DNA of 38,249 nucleotides, from contig CANRPB010000005.1 in the NCBI GenBank assembly GCA_947632415.1, positions 1 through 38,249 on the forward strand, read 5' to 3'. Under the pieces are notes generated by a model. That model was not told where the DNA came from. It did no database searches and saw only the letters and a program-made list of their open reading frames with translations. Source of the DNA: an uncultured Bacilli bacterium (GTDB taxonomy: Bacteria > Bacillota_I > Bacilli_A > RF39 > UBA660). The position numbers were made by a program, and so were the translations under genes. Numbering within the stretch: position 1 is the stretch's first letter; each line of letters begins with the position of its first letter. Below are positions 24,347 through 32,924 of the stretch, one piece after another.

Positions 24347-26107
24347 ATGAAAAAAATTATAATTTCAAATTTAAAATGTATAATAATTTCTCTATGTTTT
24401 TCGTTAATATTTGGTTTTTTATTATCAAAATTCTTGTTTCCGGATTTTCAATTCGCAATTCTTAGTAGTGAAATGTCTGATTATATTTCTGTTGGAAATA
24501 GGGAAAATGTAAAGCTAGAAATTAATTGTGATAAAAATGATTGTTACGTTGATATACCAGAATATTATATTGGTAAAGAAATGAAAATATTTTACACAAA
24601 AGAAGGAAAAAACATTGAAAATTTATATGTAAATGGTAATATACAAAAAACATATAAAATTGAGTCATATGCGAATGATAGATATGATAATATAACATTA
24701 TTCAATATTGCTAGAGTTTCTAATTCTCGTTATTTTGCATTTTTCATAATTTCATTTTTAACATTATCACTTATGTTATTCATCTTTTCCAATAAAAAAG
24801 TTAAATTACATAATAACATAATAAAAGTTATAGGAAAAAAACATATTTTAATAACATCAATTATTATTTTATTAACTTTCGTATTTACTTGTGGTTGTGA
24901 TGCAAAAGTTATTATAAATGCTGCTCGATGGTTTGCCCAGGGAATTGATATTTACCAGTTTCAAATGAATTCTAGAAATTTACTTGGAACAGTTTATGCA
25001 GAGTTTCCATATAACCCATTATCGATGTTTCTTTATGGTGGTTTTTTTAAAATATATGGTTTAGTATTTAAAAATTTTCCATTGATAAGTGGTTATCCAC
25101 ATTTTCAAGTCTTTTCTATAAAAATCGTTAATTTAATTTTAATTCAAATTACTGTTTTAGCCACTTTATCATTTTTATATAAGGAGAAAAAAGTTGATAA
25201 GAAAAAAGTTTTATTAACTTATTATCTATCTATTTTTAATCCAATAACATTTTATGTAGCTTTTATATTTGTACAACTAGATTTATTCTCCTTATGTTTA
25301 TTAACGATAGGGTTTTTATTGTTGCCAAAGATTAGAGAAAAAAATTATTTGGGTGTTATGCTAGTTTCACTTGGACTAAATATTAAAACTCAGCTTTTAG
25401 TCATATTACCTATATTCTTGCTTTCATTATTTATATATTCATTTTCAAAGAATAATATAAAAAATGGATTGAAAAAATTCTTGTGTTCTTGTTACGTAAT
25501 AATAGTAATTTTCACAATTTTTATGGTAACTAACATAATATTAAAGACACCATATTACTTAGTTACATCTAACTTACAACAAGCTGAAAGACTATATTAT
25601 ACTATTGTTAATTATATGGGTTCTACATCGATTTATGTTTCAATACTATTTATAGGAATGGCAATATATTATTATGTTTTTAATATAAGAATAGATATCA
25701 AATTTTCAAATCTTGTTAAAATTAATCTTTTATATATGATGATTTTAATATTCTTATTAAGTTCATCAATTGTTCCCACTCCATCAATTTATGTTTTATC
25801 TTTACCAGCTTTTATTTTAATATTGTATGAGGAAGATGATTGGTTAAAAATTATTATAATATATTTATGTTCTATTGGTATAATTGTCTTACCAATGTTG
25901 AGTGATTATGGTGATATTACAATTTTGTTAAGTGGATTTAATAAAAAGTCACTTTTAAGCATTTTTTTAGATAACTGTGATAGTGATCAATATGTAAAAT
26001 TTAATAATATTATTTTTACAATATCAGTTGCTTCGATGTTGTCATACAGTTTATATGCTATAAAAAAATCAAAAAGATATTTGGAGGTTACAGATAATGA
26101 AGTATGA
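24347..26107 (+). CDS. Polytopic GT-C type glycosyltransferase
   Basis: A 586-residue membrane protein with about ten or more hydrophobic helices and a soluble beta-rich insert of about 90 residues after the first one (residues 40-135). In the first extracytoplasmic loop after the second helix, CDAKVIINAARWFAQGIDIY supplies an Asp like the catalytic acid of GT-C enzymes that use polyprenyl-phosphate sugars. FPYNPLSMFLYG and FVQLDLFSLCLLTIGFLLLP resemble the PIG-M/ALG and DUF2029-type transferases. I start at ATG 24347 behind TAGGTG; the GTG 9 nt earlier is part of that site. Its stop overlaps glf by 11 bp. It is likely the enzyme that transfers the lipid-linked sugar made by the DPM1-like neighbour. 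Confidence 0.7.
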   Translation: MKKIIISNLKCIIISLCFSLIFGFLLSKFLFPDFQFAILSSEMSDYISVGNRENVKLEINCDKNDCYVDIPEYYIGKEMKIFYTKEGKNIENLYVNGNIQKTYKIESYANDRYDNITLFNIARVSNSRYFAFFIISFLTLSLMLFIFSNKKVKLHNNIIKVIGKKHILITSIIILLTFVFTCGCDAKVIINAARWFAQGIDIYQFQMNSRNLLGTVYAEFPYNPLSMFLYGGFFKIYGLVFKNFPLISGYPHFQVFSIKIVNLILIQITVLATLSFLYKEKKVDKKKVLLTYYLSIFNPITFYVAFIFVQLDLFSLCLLTIGFLLLPKIREKNYLGVMLVSLGLNIKTQLLVILPIFLLSLFIYSFSKNNIKNGLKKFLCSCYVIIVIFTIFMVTNIILKTPYYLVTSNLQQAERLYYTIVNYMGSTSIYVSILFIGMAIYYYVFNIRIDIKFSNLVKINLLYMMILIFLLSSSIVPTPSIYVLSLPAFILILYEEDDWLKIIIIYLCSIGIIVLPMLSDYGDITILLSGFNKKSLLSIFLDNCDSDQYVKFNNIIFTISVASMLSYSLYAIKKSKRYLEVTDNEV

Positions 26108-27200
26108 TTATTTAATAGTTGGTGCTGGTCTTTTTGGTGCCACATTTGCAAACAAAGCAATAAGTATGGGGAAAAAAGTTTTGATAATTGATAAAAGAAA
26201 TCATATTGGTGGAAACATTTATACTGAAAATTTTGATGGCATTAATGTTCACAAGTATGGTGCCCATATTTTTCATACAAATTATAAGGATGTTTGGGAT
26301 TATGTTAATTCCTTTGTAGAATTCAATAGATATACAAATAGCCCAATTGCAAGATATAAAAATGAAACTTATAATTTGCCATTTAATATGAATACGTTTT
26401 CTAAAATATGGAATGATGTTTTTACGCCAGAAGATGCACTAAAACATATAGATGAAGAAAGAAAAGAAATGAATGGCAAAGAAATAACTAATCTTGAACA
26501 ACAGGCAATTTCTTTGGTTGGCAGAACAATATATGAAAAACTTATAAAAGGATATACTGAAAAACAATGGGGTATGAAATGTGTTGATTTACCTGCATTT
26601 ATTATTAAAAGATTACCAGTTAGATTGGTATATGATAATAATTATTTTGATGATAAATATCAAGGAATTCCTGAGGGGGGGTATACTCAATTAATAGAAA
26701 AAATGATTAAAGGTTGTGATGTATTATTAAATGAAGATTATTTCAATAAGAAAGATTATTATGATAAAATAGCAGAGAAGATTGTATTTACTGGTAAAAT
26801 TGATGAATTTTTCTCTTATCAGTATGGTAAATTAGAGTATAGGTCATTAAGGTTTGAAACAAAAATATTAGACATAGATAATTTTCAGGGTAACGCAGTT
26901 GTAAATTACACATCAAGTGATGTTCCATATACAAGAATTATCGAACATAAACATTTTGAAAAAATATCTAATCATGAAAAAACCGTTGTTACATATGAAT
27001 ATCCACAAGATTGGGATGAAGGTAAAGAAGCATATTATACTATAAATAATGAATATAATAATAATTTAGCAGAAAAATACAAAAAACTTGCTAATAATCA
27101 AGATAGAGTCATTTTTGGTGGAAGATTAGCAGAATATAAATATTATGATATGGATGACGTAATAAAGTCCGCTTTAATTTGTGCAGAAAAGGAATTATAA
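26097..27200 (+). CDS. glf: UDP-galactopyranose mutase
   Basis: A flavoenzyme that interconverts UDP-galactopyranose and UDP-galactofuranose. The 367-residue length and motifs match the family: the FAD-binding YLIVGAGLFGATFA at the N-terminus, GGNIYTENFDGINVHKYGAH, PFNMNTF, YTEKQWG and IPEGGYTQL. The C-terminal VIFGGRLAEYKYYDMDDVI is the usual ending. GGAGG lies just upstream of the ATG and the gene overlaps the GT-C gene by 11 bp. Its presence shows that the glycan built by this locus contains galactofuranose. GalE, which supplies UDP-galactose, is encoded 6 kb downstream. Confidence 0.96.
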   Translation: MKYDYLIVGAGLFGATFANKAISMGKKVLIIDKRNHIGGNIYTENFDGINVHKYGAHIFHTNYKDVWDYVNSFVEFNRYTNSPIARYKNETYNLPFNMNTFSKIWNDVFTPEDALKHIDEERKEMNGKEITNLEQQAISLVGRTIYEKLIKGYTEKQWGMKCVDLPAFIIKRLPVRLVYDNNYFDDKYQGIPEGGYTQLIEKMIKGCDVLLNEDYFNKKDYYDKIAEKIVFTGKIDEFFSYQYGKLEYRSLRFETKILDIDNFQGNAVVNYTSSDVPYTRIIEHKHFEKISNHEKTVVTYEYPQDWDEGKEAYYTINNEYNNNLAEKYKKLANNQDRVIFGGRLAEYKYYDMDDVIKSALICAEKEL

Positions 27201-27203
27201 GAT

Positions 27204-27653
27204 ATGAAAGCATTAATTAATAAATGTATAGATATCTATGTTAAAAAACAAGAAATTTTTAATTATCTAATAATAGGTGTTTTAACAACTATTGTTAATT
27301 TGATTACAAAATATACGTTACTTTTTACAGTTCTTGATGCGACAAATGCAAAACAACTACAAATTAGTATCATTATTTCTTGGATTGTTGCTGTATTATT
27401 TGCATATGTGACTAATAGAAAAATAGTGTTTAAAAGTAATTCATCAAATATAATAAATGAATTTATAAGATTTATAAGTGCACGATTAACTACACTTGTA
27501 GTTGAAATGATATATATGTGGTTCTTTATCACATTATTAAAATTAGATTCAAATATATGGGTTATAATATGGACTGTATCGTGTCAATTGTTCATTATAA
27601 TTTTAAATTATATTTTTAGCAAATTATTCGTTTTTAAAAGGAAAAAGAAATAA
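27204..27653 (+). CDS. GtrA family membrane protein (putative lipid-linked sugar flippase)
   Basis: A 149-residue protein with four hydrophobic helices at about 18-38, 50-70, 90-112 and 118-142. FNYLIIGVLTTIVNLITKYTL and FAYVTNRKIVFKS are the hallmarks of the GtrA family, which is thought to move polyprenyl-phosphate sugars across the membrane or to anchor the GtrB-like enzyme. It begins 3 nt after glf. With the DPM1-like gene and the GT-C gene it completes a Gtr-like set. The flippase role is a family proposal and is not proven. The long AT-rich gene-free stretch starts after it. Confidence 0.88.
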   Translation: MKALINKCIDIYVKKQEIFNYLIIGVLTTIVNLITKYTLLFTVLDATNAKQLQISIIISWIVAVLFAYVTNRKIVFKSNSSNIINEFIRFISARLTTLVVEMIYMWFFITLLKLDSNIWVIIWTVSCQLFIIILNYIFSKLFVFKRKKK

Positions 27654-27937
27654 TAATCTTTAATTATTTTATGCTGAATTAATAATAATATCAAAATCAT
27701 TTATCTCATTTTGTGATATTCATAAAAAACAACTGTTATACGGATCTAAAATAATATTGCTTTTATGTTATAAATATAAGATAATTGATTTATTTATAGG
27801 AATATAGATTTGATACATTATATATGTTTCATAATAATCTGAGCATAGAAAATTTTAAAAATAATTAATTTTTATTCTATATAATTAGAAATTATGGAAA
27901 ATATTGGATTATACAAACATTGAAAAAAAGATTTAAA

Positions 27938-28018
27938 ATAAGTAAATTATAAAAAAACATGTAAAAAAGTTAACCTGAAAGTTAACTAATATAATAAGTT
28001 AATTTACTTATCTTTTTT
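27938..28018. repeat. Nested inverted repeats ending in a T-run, terminator-like
   Basis: ATAAGTAAATTA at 27938-27949 is the exact complement of 28000-28011, which is followed by CTTTTTTT. The upstream arm is preceded by AAAAAAAG (27923-27930), so the match to the T-run resumes after a small interruption. Between the arms lies a second perfect hairpin, AGTTAAC (27968-27974) with GTTAACT (27981-27987). It probably ends the polysaccharide transcript, and could also be a small palindromic element. Confidence 0.55.
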
Positions 28019-28282
28019 TGTACGAAAGTATATCTTTACCTTTATATATATATTAAAATTTTTTAGCAATTTAATATTAATTATAACAAACATTAATAAT
28101 AAATATTAAATAACAATATTTACAATAAAATCCCCACTTTAGCATGATATCAAGATTTATTTAAATCAATCCCACTTAGAACAAATAGTTTATATGCGAT
28201 GTTATCATAAAAGATGTTTAAAATTTTATTTTAATAGCATTACTATTTTTTGAAAGAACTTTTTTAATATAACAATTTAGTG

Positions 28283-28288
28283 TATAAT
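28283..28288 (+). promoter_or_regulatory. -10 box for the CotH gene
   Basis: TATAAT lies 25 bp ahead of the ATG of the CotH gene. No convincing -35 is seen at 16-18 bp, since the region there is a run of T, so this is a weak assignment. Confidence 0.35.
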
Positions 28289-28313
28289 AGTAGCAAGTTT
28301 TTTGAGGTGAGAT

Positions 28314-29858
28314 ATGTATTATAATATGTTAAAAAAATATTCTTTTATATTTTTAATAGTATTGTTGTCCTTTATTTGTCTGCGAATATTTGTAATAGTT
28401 GATAACAAGGAAAGCAATGAGTCTATATATTCAACAAGAAAGGAATTAAAAGGTCATATTGCAAATATTACTATTAATAATGTTAGTGGTGTTTATAATA
28501 ATAACGATAATTCATTCTATTTTTATGTAAATAATTTAAACGATAGTAAAATTAATAATATAAAGATAAATTCATCTATTGATTTAGATTATAAAATAAT
28601 TGATAGAAATATTTTGAATTTTACAGATGGTAAATTGTTATTATACAATAATAAGTATTATCAAAATGTTAATTTAAAATTTGTATCTATACCAATAATC
28701 TCTATATCATCTACTCCTAATTTAAAAGAATCTTTAATTAATAAAAATCAAATTTCTAATCTTGCTCATGATATTATGTATAAGAATAATTTACAAAATG
28801 ATAAAATGTTAATAACTATAAACACTGGTGATGAACATTCAAATAATAATATTACATATAAAATGTATGGTGATTATCATGTTCGTGGTGGTTCAAGTCT
28901 ATTATATGATAAAAAATCATATAAAGTTAATCTATCCAAATCAATATTTTTATTTAATCAATCATTTTATAACGAATTTATTTTAGATGCATCATACACT
29001 GATTCATCAAAAATAAGAAATAAATTATCAAGTGATTTATGGAATGCAATAAATAATAATCAAAATGTGAACAATGACTTATATACAAGTTATGTGGAAC
29101 TATACATTGATGATGAGTATCAAGGATTATATATAATTAAAAATTCTGTTGACAAATATATGTTAAACTTATCTTCCGATGGCGTGCTAATAAAATACGA
29201 AACTGATATAAATGATTTTTATATTAATAATCTTTTATCAAATAATTTTAAATTAAATAATAATTTTTTTCTTAATTTTGAAATAAAGTATTCCAATAAT
29301 TATCAAAAATCATCTGAATTATTTGTTAATAGATTAAAAAATGTTTACGATAATGACTATAGTTATAAGTCAGTAGTAAATAATTATCATATTGACAATT
29401 ATGTTAATTATAAAGTTTTAATTGGTTTGATAATGGGAGTAGACAATACAACAAAAAATCAATATCTTTCCATGCAAAATAGTAAAGACAAATTGTTGAT
29501 AACACCTTGGGATATGGATTTGAGCTTTGGAGACAATTGGGATGTTAGCAGTTTTAATGGAGAATCATTCGATGCTAATAGTTATTTAAATGGTAATTGG
29601 TTGGATGAGTATGTTTTAGAATCAAATCAATTAAATAATTTAATAAAACAAAGATATTGGGAACTTAGAAAAGATACTATAACAATGGATAATATAAATA
29701 AATACTTAGATGAATACAAAGAATTACTTGTTAGTAGTGGTGCTGCTAAAAGAGATAGTGATAGATGGTATGATTATGATATCGAATATGAAATAGAACA
29801 AATAAGAAAGTGGGCAAATAACAGAATAATTTTTCTAGATGAATATTTTAAGATATAA
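28314..29858 (+). CDS. CotH kinase family protein, membrane anchored
   Basis: CotH proteins are atypical kinases; Bacillus CotH phosphorylates spore-coat proteins. This one has 514 residues. A hydrophobic segment at about 10-28 is an uncleaved signal anchor, so the bulk probably faces outward. The family core is visible: YHVRGGSSLLYDKKSYKVNL (phosphate-binding Arg/Lys block), LYIDDEYQGLYIIKN, GVDNTTKNQYLSMQN and TPWDMDLSFGDNWD with the metal-binding Asp residues. GAGGTGAG lies just before the ATG at 28314. VTC and DUF4956 genes follow, an association seen widely in gut Firmicutes. Despite the name, this architecture need not be linked to spores; the substrate is unknown. The coding sequence is very rich in Asn. 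Confidence 0.88.
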   Translation: MYYNMLKKYSFIFLIVLLSFICLRIFVIVDNKESNESIYSTRKELKGHIANITINNVSGVYNNNDNSFYFYVNNLNDSKINNIKINSSIDLDYKIIDRNILNFTDGKLLLYNNKYYQNVNLKFVSIPIISISSTPNLKESLINKNQISNLAHDIMYKNNLQNDKMLITINTGDEHSNNNITYKMYGDYHVRGGSSLLYDKKSYKVNLSKSIFLFNQSFYNEFILDASYTDSSKIRNKLSSDLWNAINNNQNVNNDLYTSYVELYIDDEYQGLYIIKNSVDKYMLNLSSDGVLIKYETDINDFYINNLLSNNFKLNNNFFLNFEIKYSNNYQKSSELFVNRLKNVYDNDYSYKSVVNNYHIDNYVNYKVLIGLIMGVDNTTKNQYLSMQNSKDKLLITPWDMDLSFGDNWDVSSFNGESFDANSYLNGNWLDEYVLESNQLNNLIKQRYWELRKDTITMDNINKYLDEYKELLVSSGAAKRDSDRWYDYDIEYEIEQIRKWANNRIIFLDEYFKI

Positions 29859-29909
29859 TTAATATGTTTTATGTGTTATAATATAACCATTATTTTTAGG
29901 AGGTAATCT

Positions 29910-30608
29910 ATGTTTAGATATGAAAAAAAATATAAAATAAATAATTTGCAAATTGAACAAATAAAAAATAGATTATCTTCTATAATGAATTTGGACAGCA
30001 ATTTAAGTAATGACGGATACTATAGTATTAGAAGTATTTATTTTGACGATTACTGTGATACTAACCTAAATCAAGTAATTAACGGGCTAAGTGAAAGATT
30101 CAAATATCGAATTCGTTTCTATAATTATAATGATAACTACATAATGCTTGAAAAAAAATACAAAATAAACAATATGACCAAAAAAACAAATTGTAAATTG
30201 ACATCTTCACAAGTTAATGATATTATAAACAACCGTGATATTGTCATAACCAAGGAAAACCCTAAACTATTAAATGAATTTTATTTAATGATAAAAACAA
30301 GAAACTATACTCCAAAAATAATAATTGACTATGATAGAGTAGCCTATGTATATAGTGCTGGTAATGTAAGAATAACAATCGATTATAATTTGTCATGCAG
30401 TTATAAAATAAAAGACATCTTTGATAAAAATTTACCTAAAATACCATTAATGGATGAAGGTTATGCTATACTGGAAGTAAAATATGATGAATTTATCCCA
30501 GATTTCATTAGATATGCATTACAACTCAATGAATTGGAAAGAATATCTTATTCTAAATACAGCACAGGTAGATTAATGATTAAAGATGTAATAGGAGGAT
30601 GCTTATGA
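29910..30608 (+). CDS. VTC-domain protein (polyphosphate-polymerase-like)
   Basis: A 232-residue stand-alone VTC domain. In eukaryotic Vtc4 this tunnel-shaped domain makes polyphosphate from ATP. The basic tunnel residues are retained: RYEKKYKI (Lys6, Lys7), Arg41 in IRSIYFDD, Arg67 and Arg69 in KYRIRFY, Lys82, Lys83 and Lys85 after MLE, Arg143 in DYDRVAYVY, the metal-binding Glu189 in AILEVKYDE, and Lys216 with Arg221 in SKYSTGR. The active site therefore looks intact. AGGAGGT lies 7 nt before the ATG, with a possible TATAAT at 29877-29882. Its stop overlaps the DUF4956 start as ATGA. It has no membrane segment, so DUF4956 probably recruits it to the membrane. Polyphosphate synthesis is predicted by homology only. 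Confidence 0.86.
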   Translation: MFRYEKKYKINNLQIEQIKNRLSSIMNLDSNLSNDGYYSIRSIYFDDYCDTNLNQVINGLSERFKYRIRFYNYNDNYIMLEKKYKINNMTKKTNCKLTSSQVNDIINNRDIVITKENPKLLNEFYLMIKTRNYTPKIIIDYDRVAYVYSAGNVRITIDYNLSCSYKIKDIFDKNLPKIPLMDEGYAILEVKYDEFIPDFIRYALQLNELERISYSKYSTGRLMIKDVIGGCL

Positions 30609-31276
30609 GTTTTTCAGATATTTTCAAAAAGAATTTTCTAGACAATTTTACAGGTAATATTAGTGTTCAATTAGTATTCATAACCCTAATAATGTCACTT
30701 TTATTTTCGATAATTGTGTTTTTTGTTTACAAAATATCAAGCAAAAATACCATCTATTCTAAAAATTTCAACATAACTATGTCATTGATATCAATAATAA
30801 CAGCCAGTGTTGTTTTATCGATGCAAGCCAATATTGTTGTATCTCTTGGAATGGTAGGTGCTTTATCAATTGTCAGATTTAGAACGGCTATAAAAGAACC
30901 ACGAGATTTATTATTTTTATTTTGGTCGATTAGTAATGGTATAATAATAGGAGCAGGTATATATTCAATAGTATTTATCTTAGCAATCGTAATAACCGTA
31001 GGATTACTTGGATTTGATTTAATACCAAGCACTAAAATACCATACTTATTAATTATTAATGTTGATAACATAGAAGCCCTTGATAACACGATTAAAATAT
31101 TAAAAGAAGAAAAAATAAAATATCATATAAAATCACGAAATATATCTAAAGGAAAGATTGATGCCGTGATAGAATTATCAACCAAAAAAACAGATCAACT
31201 GTTTGAAAATTTAAGCAAAATAAATGGAATTACTAACTTTAATTTATTAAGTCAAGATGGAGAATGTCAATTTTAA
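30605..31276 (+). CDS. DUF4956 family membrane protein
   Basis: A 223-residue protein with four hydrophobic helices at about 20-43, 56-76, 80-95 and 106-135. The conserved block SLGMVGALSIVRFRTAIKEPRDLLF lies between the second and fourth. A C-terminal cytoplasmic domain from about residue 145 has a beta-alpha-beta pattern resembling an ACT-like or MgtC C-terminal sensor (LLIINVDNIEALDNTIKIL). I start at ATG 30605, since AGGAGG (30593-30598) is 6 nt away and directly abuts the other ATG at 30599. The ATGA overlap couples it to the VTC gene. The family often accompanies VTC and CotH genes; its function is unknown, but a channel or anchor for the polymer is plausible. Confidence 0.85.
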   Translation: MSFSDIFKKNFLDNFTGNISVQLVFITLIMSLLFSIIVFFVYKISSKNTIYSKNFNITMSLISIITASVVLSMQANIVVSLGMVGALSIVRFRTAIKEPRDLLFLFWSISNGIIIGAGIYSIVFILAIVITVGLLGFDLIPSTKIPYLLIINVDNIEALDNTIKILKEEKIKYHIKSRNISKGKIDAVIELSTKKTDQLFENLSKINGITNFNLLSQDGECQF

Positions 31277-31287
31277 CATTCTTTTTT
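31261..31287 (+). terminator. Terminator overlapping the end of the DUF4956 gene
   Basis: AGAATGT at 31261-31267 pairs with ACATTCT at 31276-31282, followed by T to 31287. The stop codon lies in the loop. It closes the CotH-VTC-DUF4956 unit. Confidence 0.8.
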
Positions 31288-31288
31288 C

Positions 31289-31317
31289 TTTACTAAAAAA
31301 GTATATTCGTTTATAAT
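31289..31317 (+). promoter_or_regulatory. Promoter of the second glycan gene set
   Basis: TTTACT at 31289-31294, 17 bp spacer, TATAAT at 31312-31317. The predicted RNA start at about 31324 is the A of AGGTGG, so the leader is about 10 nt. The -10-to-AGGTG segment is identical to the one at 14376-14392. Confidence 0.7.
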
Positions 31318-31333
31318 GATAATAGGTGGTAAT

Positions 31334-32449
31334 ATGAAAAAAATAACGATCTTAGCGTTACACTTAGGGTATGGTGGTATCGAAAGAGCCATCACTGATC
31401 TAGCCAATAGTTTAGCAAACGATTATTCAGTAAATATTGTCTCCACCTACAAACTATATGATAAACCAGTAAATAAATTAGATAGAAAAGTAAAAGTTAC
31501 ATATTTAACAGATTTAAAACCAAATCAAAAAGAATTTAAACAAGCCTTAAAAAAATTAAAACTAATTACAACTATTAAAGAAGGAATAAAAGGTATAAAA
31601 ATACTTAAATTAAAAAAGCAATTAATGATAAACTACATAAAACAGTGTGATAGTGATATCATAATTTCCACACGTGATATTCATAACGAATGGTTGGGAT
31701 TATATGGTAATAATCAATCACTAAAAATAGGGTGGGAACACAATCATCACCATGGAAACATTAAATATGCAAACAAAATAATAAAAAGTGTTAAAAATTT
31801 AGATTATCTTGTTTTAGTTTCTAAAGATTTAAAAGAATTCTATCAAGATAAAGTAGTGCCAAAATGTGTATATATACCTAACTTAGTTGAAAAAGCCCCC
31901 AAAGTTTCTAAACTAGAAGAAAAAAATATAACTGCAATTGGTCGACTTTCTAAAGAAAAGGGTTTTAGTGATTTAATCGATGTTTTTGCCCTTGTTCATA
32001 ACAAATATCCAGACTGGAAACTTCATATAGTGGGAGATGGTGATGAAAAAGAAAAAATAATAACTAAAATAAAAAAATATAATCTAGAAAAAAATATTAT
32101 TCTCCATGGTTTTTTAGATAAAAATAAAATAGGAAAAGTTCTTGAAAAAACATCAATATACACTATGACATCATTAACTGAATCATTTGGTATTGTTTTA
32201 CTGGAAGCTTTTTCTTATGGTATACCATGTGTAGCCTTTGATAGTGCTGAAGGCGCAAGAGAATTAATTAGTAATAACTGGGACGGATACTTAATAAAAA
32301 ATCGTGATAATGAAGAAATGGCAAAGAGAATATGTCACTTAATAGGAAATTACAATAGAAGGTTTATCATGGGACAAAATGGCTTAAAAAAAATAAACCA
32401 GTATACATTAGATGAAGTCAAAAAAAAATGGATACAGATTATTAAGTAG
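31334..32449 (+). CDS. Glycosyltransferase family 4
   Basis: A 371-residue GT-B glycosyltransferase. The N-terminus shows LHLGYGGIERAITDLA, the acceptor-side glycine loop. The C-terminal half has ITAIGRLSKEKGFSDLIDVF, LHIVGDGDEKEKI and SLTESFGIVLLEAFSYG, with the two Glu of the EX7E motif. I start at ATG 31334 behind AGGTGG; the ATG 18 nt earlier falls within the promoter. It leads a small set ending at the Alg13/14-like pair. Similar capsule enzymes transfer glucose, galactose or N-acetyl sugars; the specificity cannot be read. Confidence 0.9.
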   Translation: MKKITILALHLGYGGIERAITDLANSLANDYSVNIVSTYKLYDKPVNKLDRKVKVTYLTDLKPNQKEFKQALKKLKLITTIKEGIKGIKILKLKKQLMINYIKQCDSDIIISTRDIHNEWLGLYGNNQSLKIGWEHNHHHGNIKYANKIIKSVKNLDYLVLVSKDLKEFYQDKVVPKCVYIPNLVEKAPKVSKLEEKNITAIGRLSKEKGFSDLIDVFALVHNKYPDWKLHIVGDGDEKEKIITKIKKYNLEKNIILHGFLDKNKIGKVLEKTSIYTMTSLTESFGIVLLEAFSYGIPCVAFDSAEGARELISNNWDGYLIKNRDNEEMAKRICHLIGNYNRRFIMGQNGLKKINQYTLDEVKKKWIQIIK

Positions 32450-32456
32450 GTGAAGT

Positions 32457-32924
32457 ATGAAAAAAGTATTATTTATATCAAGTACAGGTGGACATTTAAA
32501 TGAATTATTACAACTAAAAAAAACAATGAAAAAATATGACTCATACATCATCACTGAAAAAACAAAGTCAACAATGAGTTTGAAAAATAAATACCAGGAT
32601 AAAATTTATTACTTAGTTTACGGAACCAAATCACACTTTAGTTATATCTATAAATTTCCGTATAATGCTATTAAGAGTTTTTATTATTTTTTAAAAATTC
32701 GCCCTCAAGTTGTCGTTACAACCGGAGCGCATACAGCGGTAGTAATGTGTTATATCGCTAAATTATTTAGAAAAAAAGTCATCTATATCGAAACATTTGC
32801 CAATATTCATACTAAAACTATGTCAGGTAAACTAGTGTATCCAATAGCTGATATGTTTATCGTTCAATGGAAAAGTATGTTAAAACTTTACCCTAAGGCA
32901 GTATATGGAGGTTGGATTTTCTAA
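32457..32924 (+). CDS. Alg14-like subunit of a split glycosyltransferase (PssD/CpsF-like)
   Basis: A 155-residue membrane-associated subunit. MKKVLFISSTGGHLNELLQL is the typical start, with the SSTGGH motif, and VVTTGAHTAVVMCYIAKLF and IYIETFANIHTKTMSGKLVYP are characteristic of PssD, CpsF and the N-acetylglucosaminyltransferase partner Alg14. Alone it is inactive; it recruits the catalytic Alg13-like subunit, encoded by the next gene. The stop overlaps the next ATG as TAATG, giving a fixed ratio of both subunits. In streptococcal capsules the pair adds the second sugar, often galactose, to the lipid-linked glycan. TAGGTG precedes the ATG. Confidence 0.9.
   Translation: MKKVLFISSTGGHLNELLQLKKTMKKYDSYIITEKTKSTMSLKNKYQDKIYYLVYGTKSHFSYIYKFPYNAIKSFYYFLKIRPQVVVTTGAHTAVVMCYIAKLFRKKVIYIETFANIHTKTMSGKLVYPIADMFIVQWKSMLKLYPKAVYGGWIF

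Larger units (their letters stand above)
27654..28313. other. Gene-free, very AT-rich stretch of 660 bp
   Basis: Stops are frequent in all frames and I find no protein I recognise, no tRNA and no insertion-sequence ends. A nested inverted-repeat structure lies at 27938-28018, described separately. From 28020 the sequence is dominated by A/T runs. A few GC-richer islands (such as TCCCCAC near 28131 and TCCCAC near 28169) could be remains of a decayed gene, but I cannot assign it. Confidence 0.6.

Noticed and set aside
27263-27532. 89-codon open frame on the minus strand opposite gtrA
   Set aside because: It is the antisense shadow of a helix-rich coding region, with no ribosome site and no recognisable family.
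27654-28313. CRISPR array or insertion sequence in the gene-free stretch
   Set aside because: No regularly spaced direct repeats, no transposase frame and no terminal repeats with target duplication were found.
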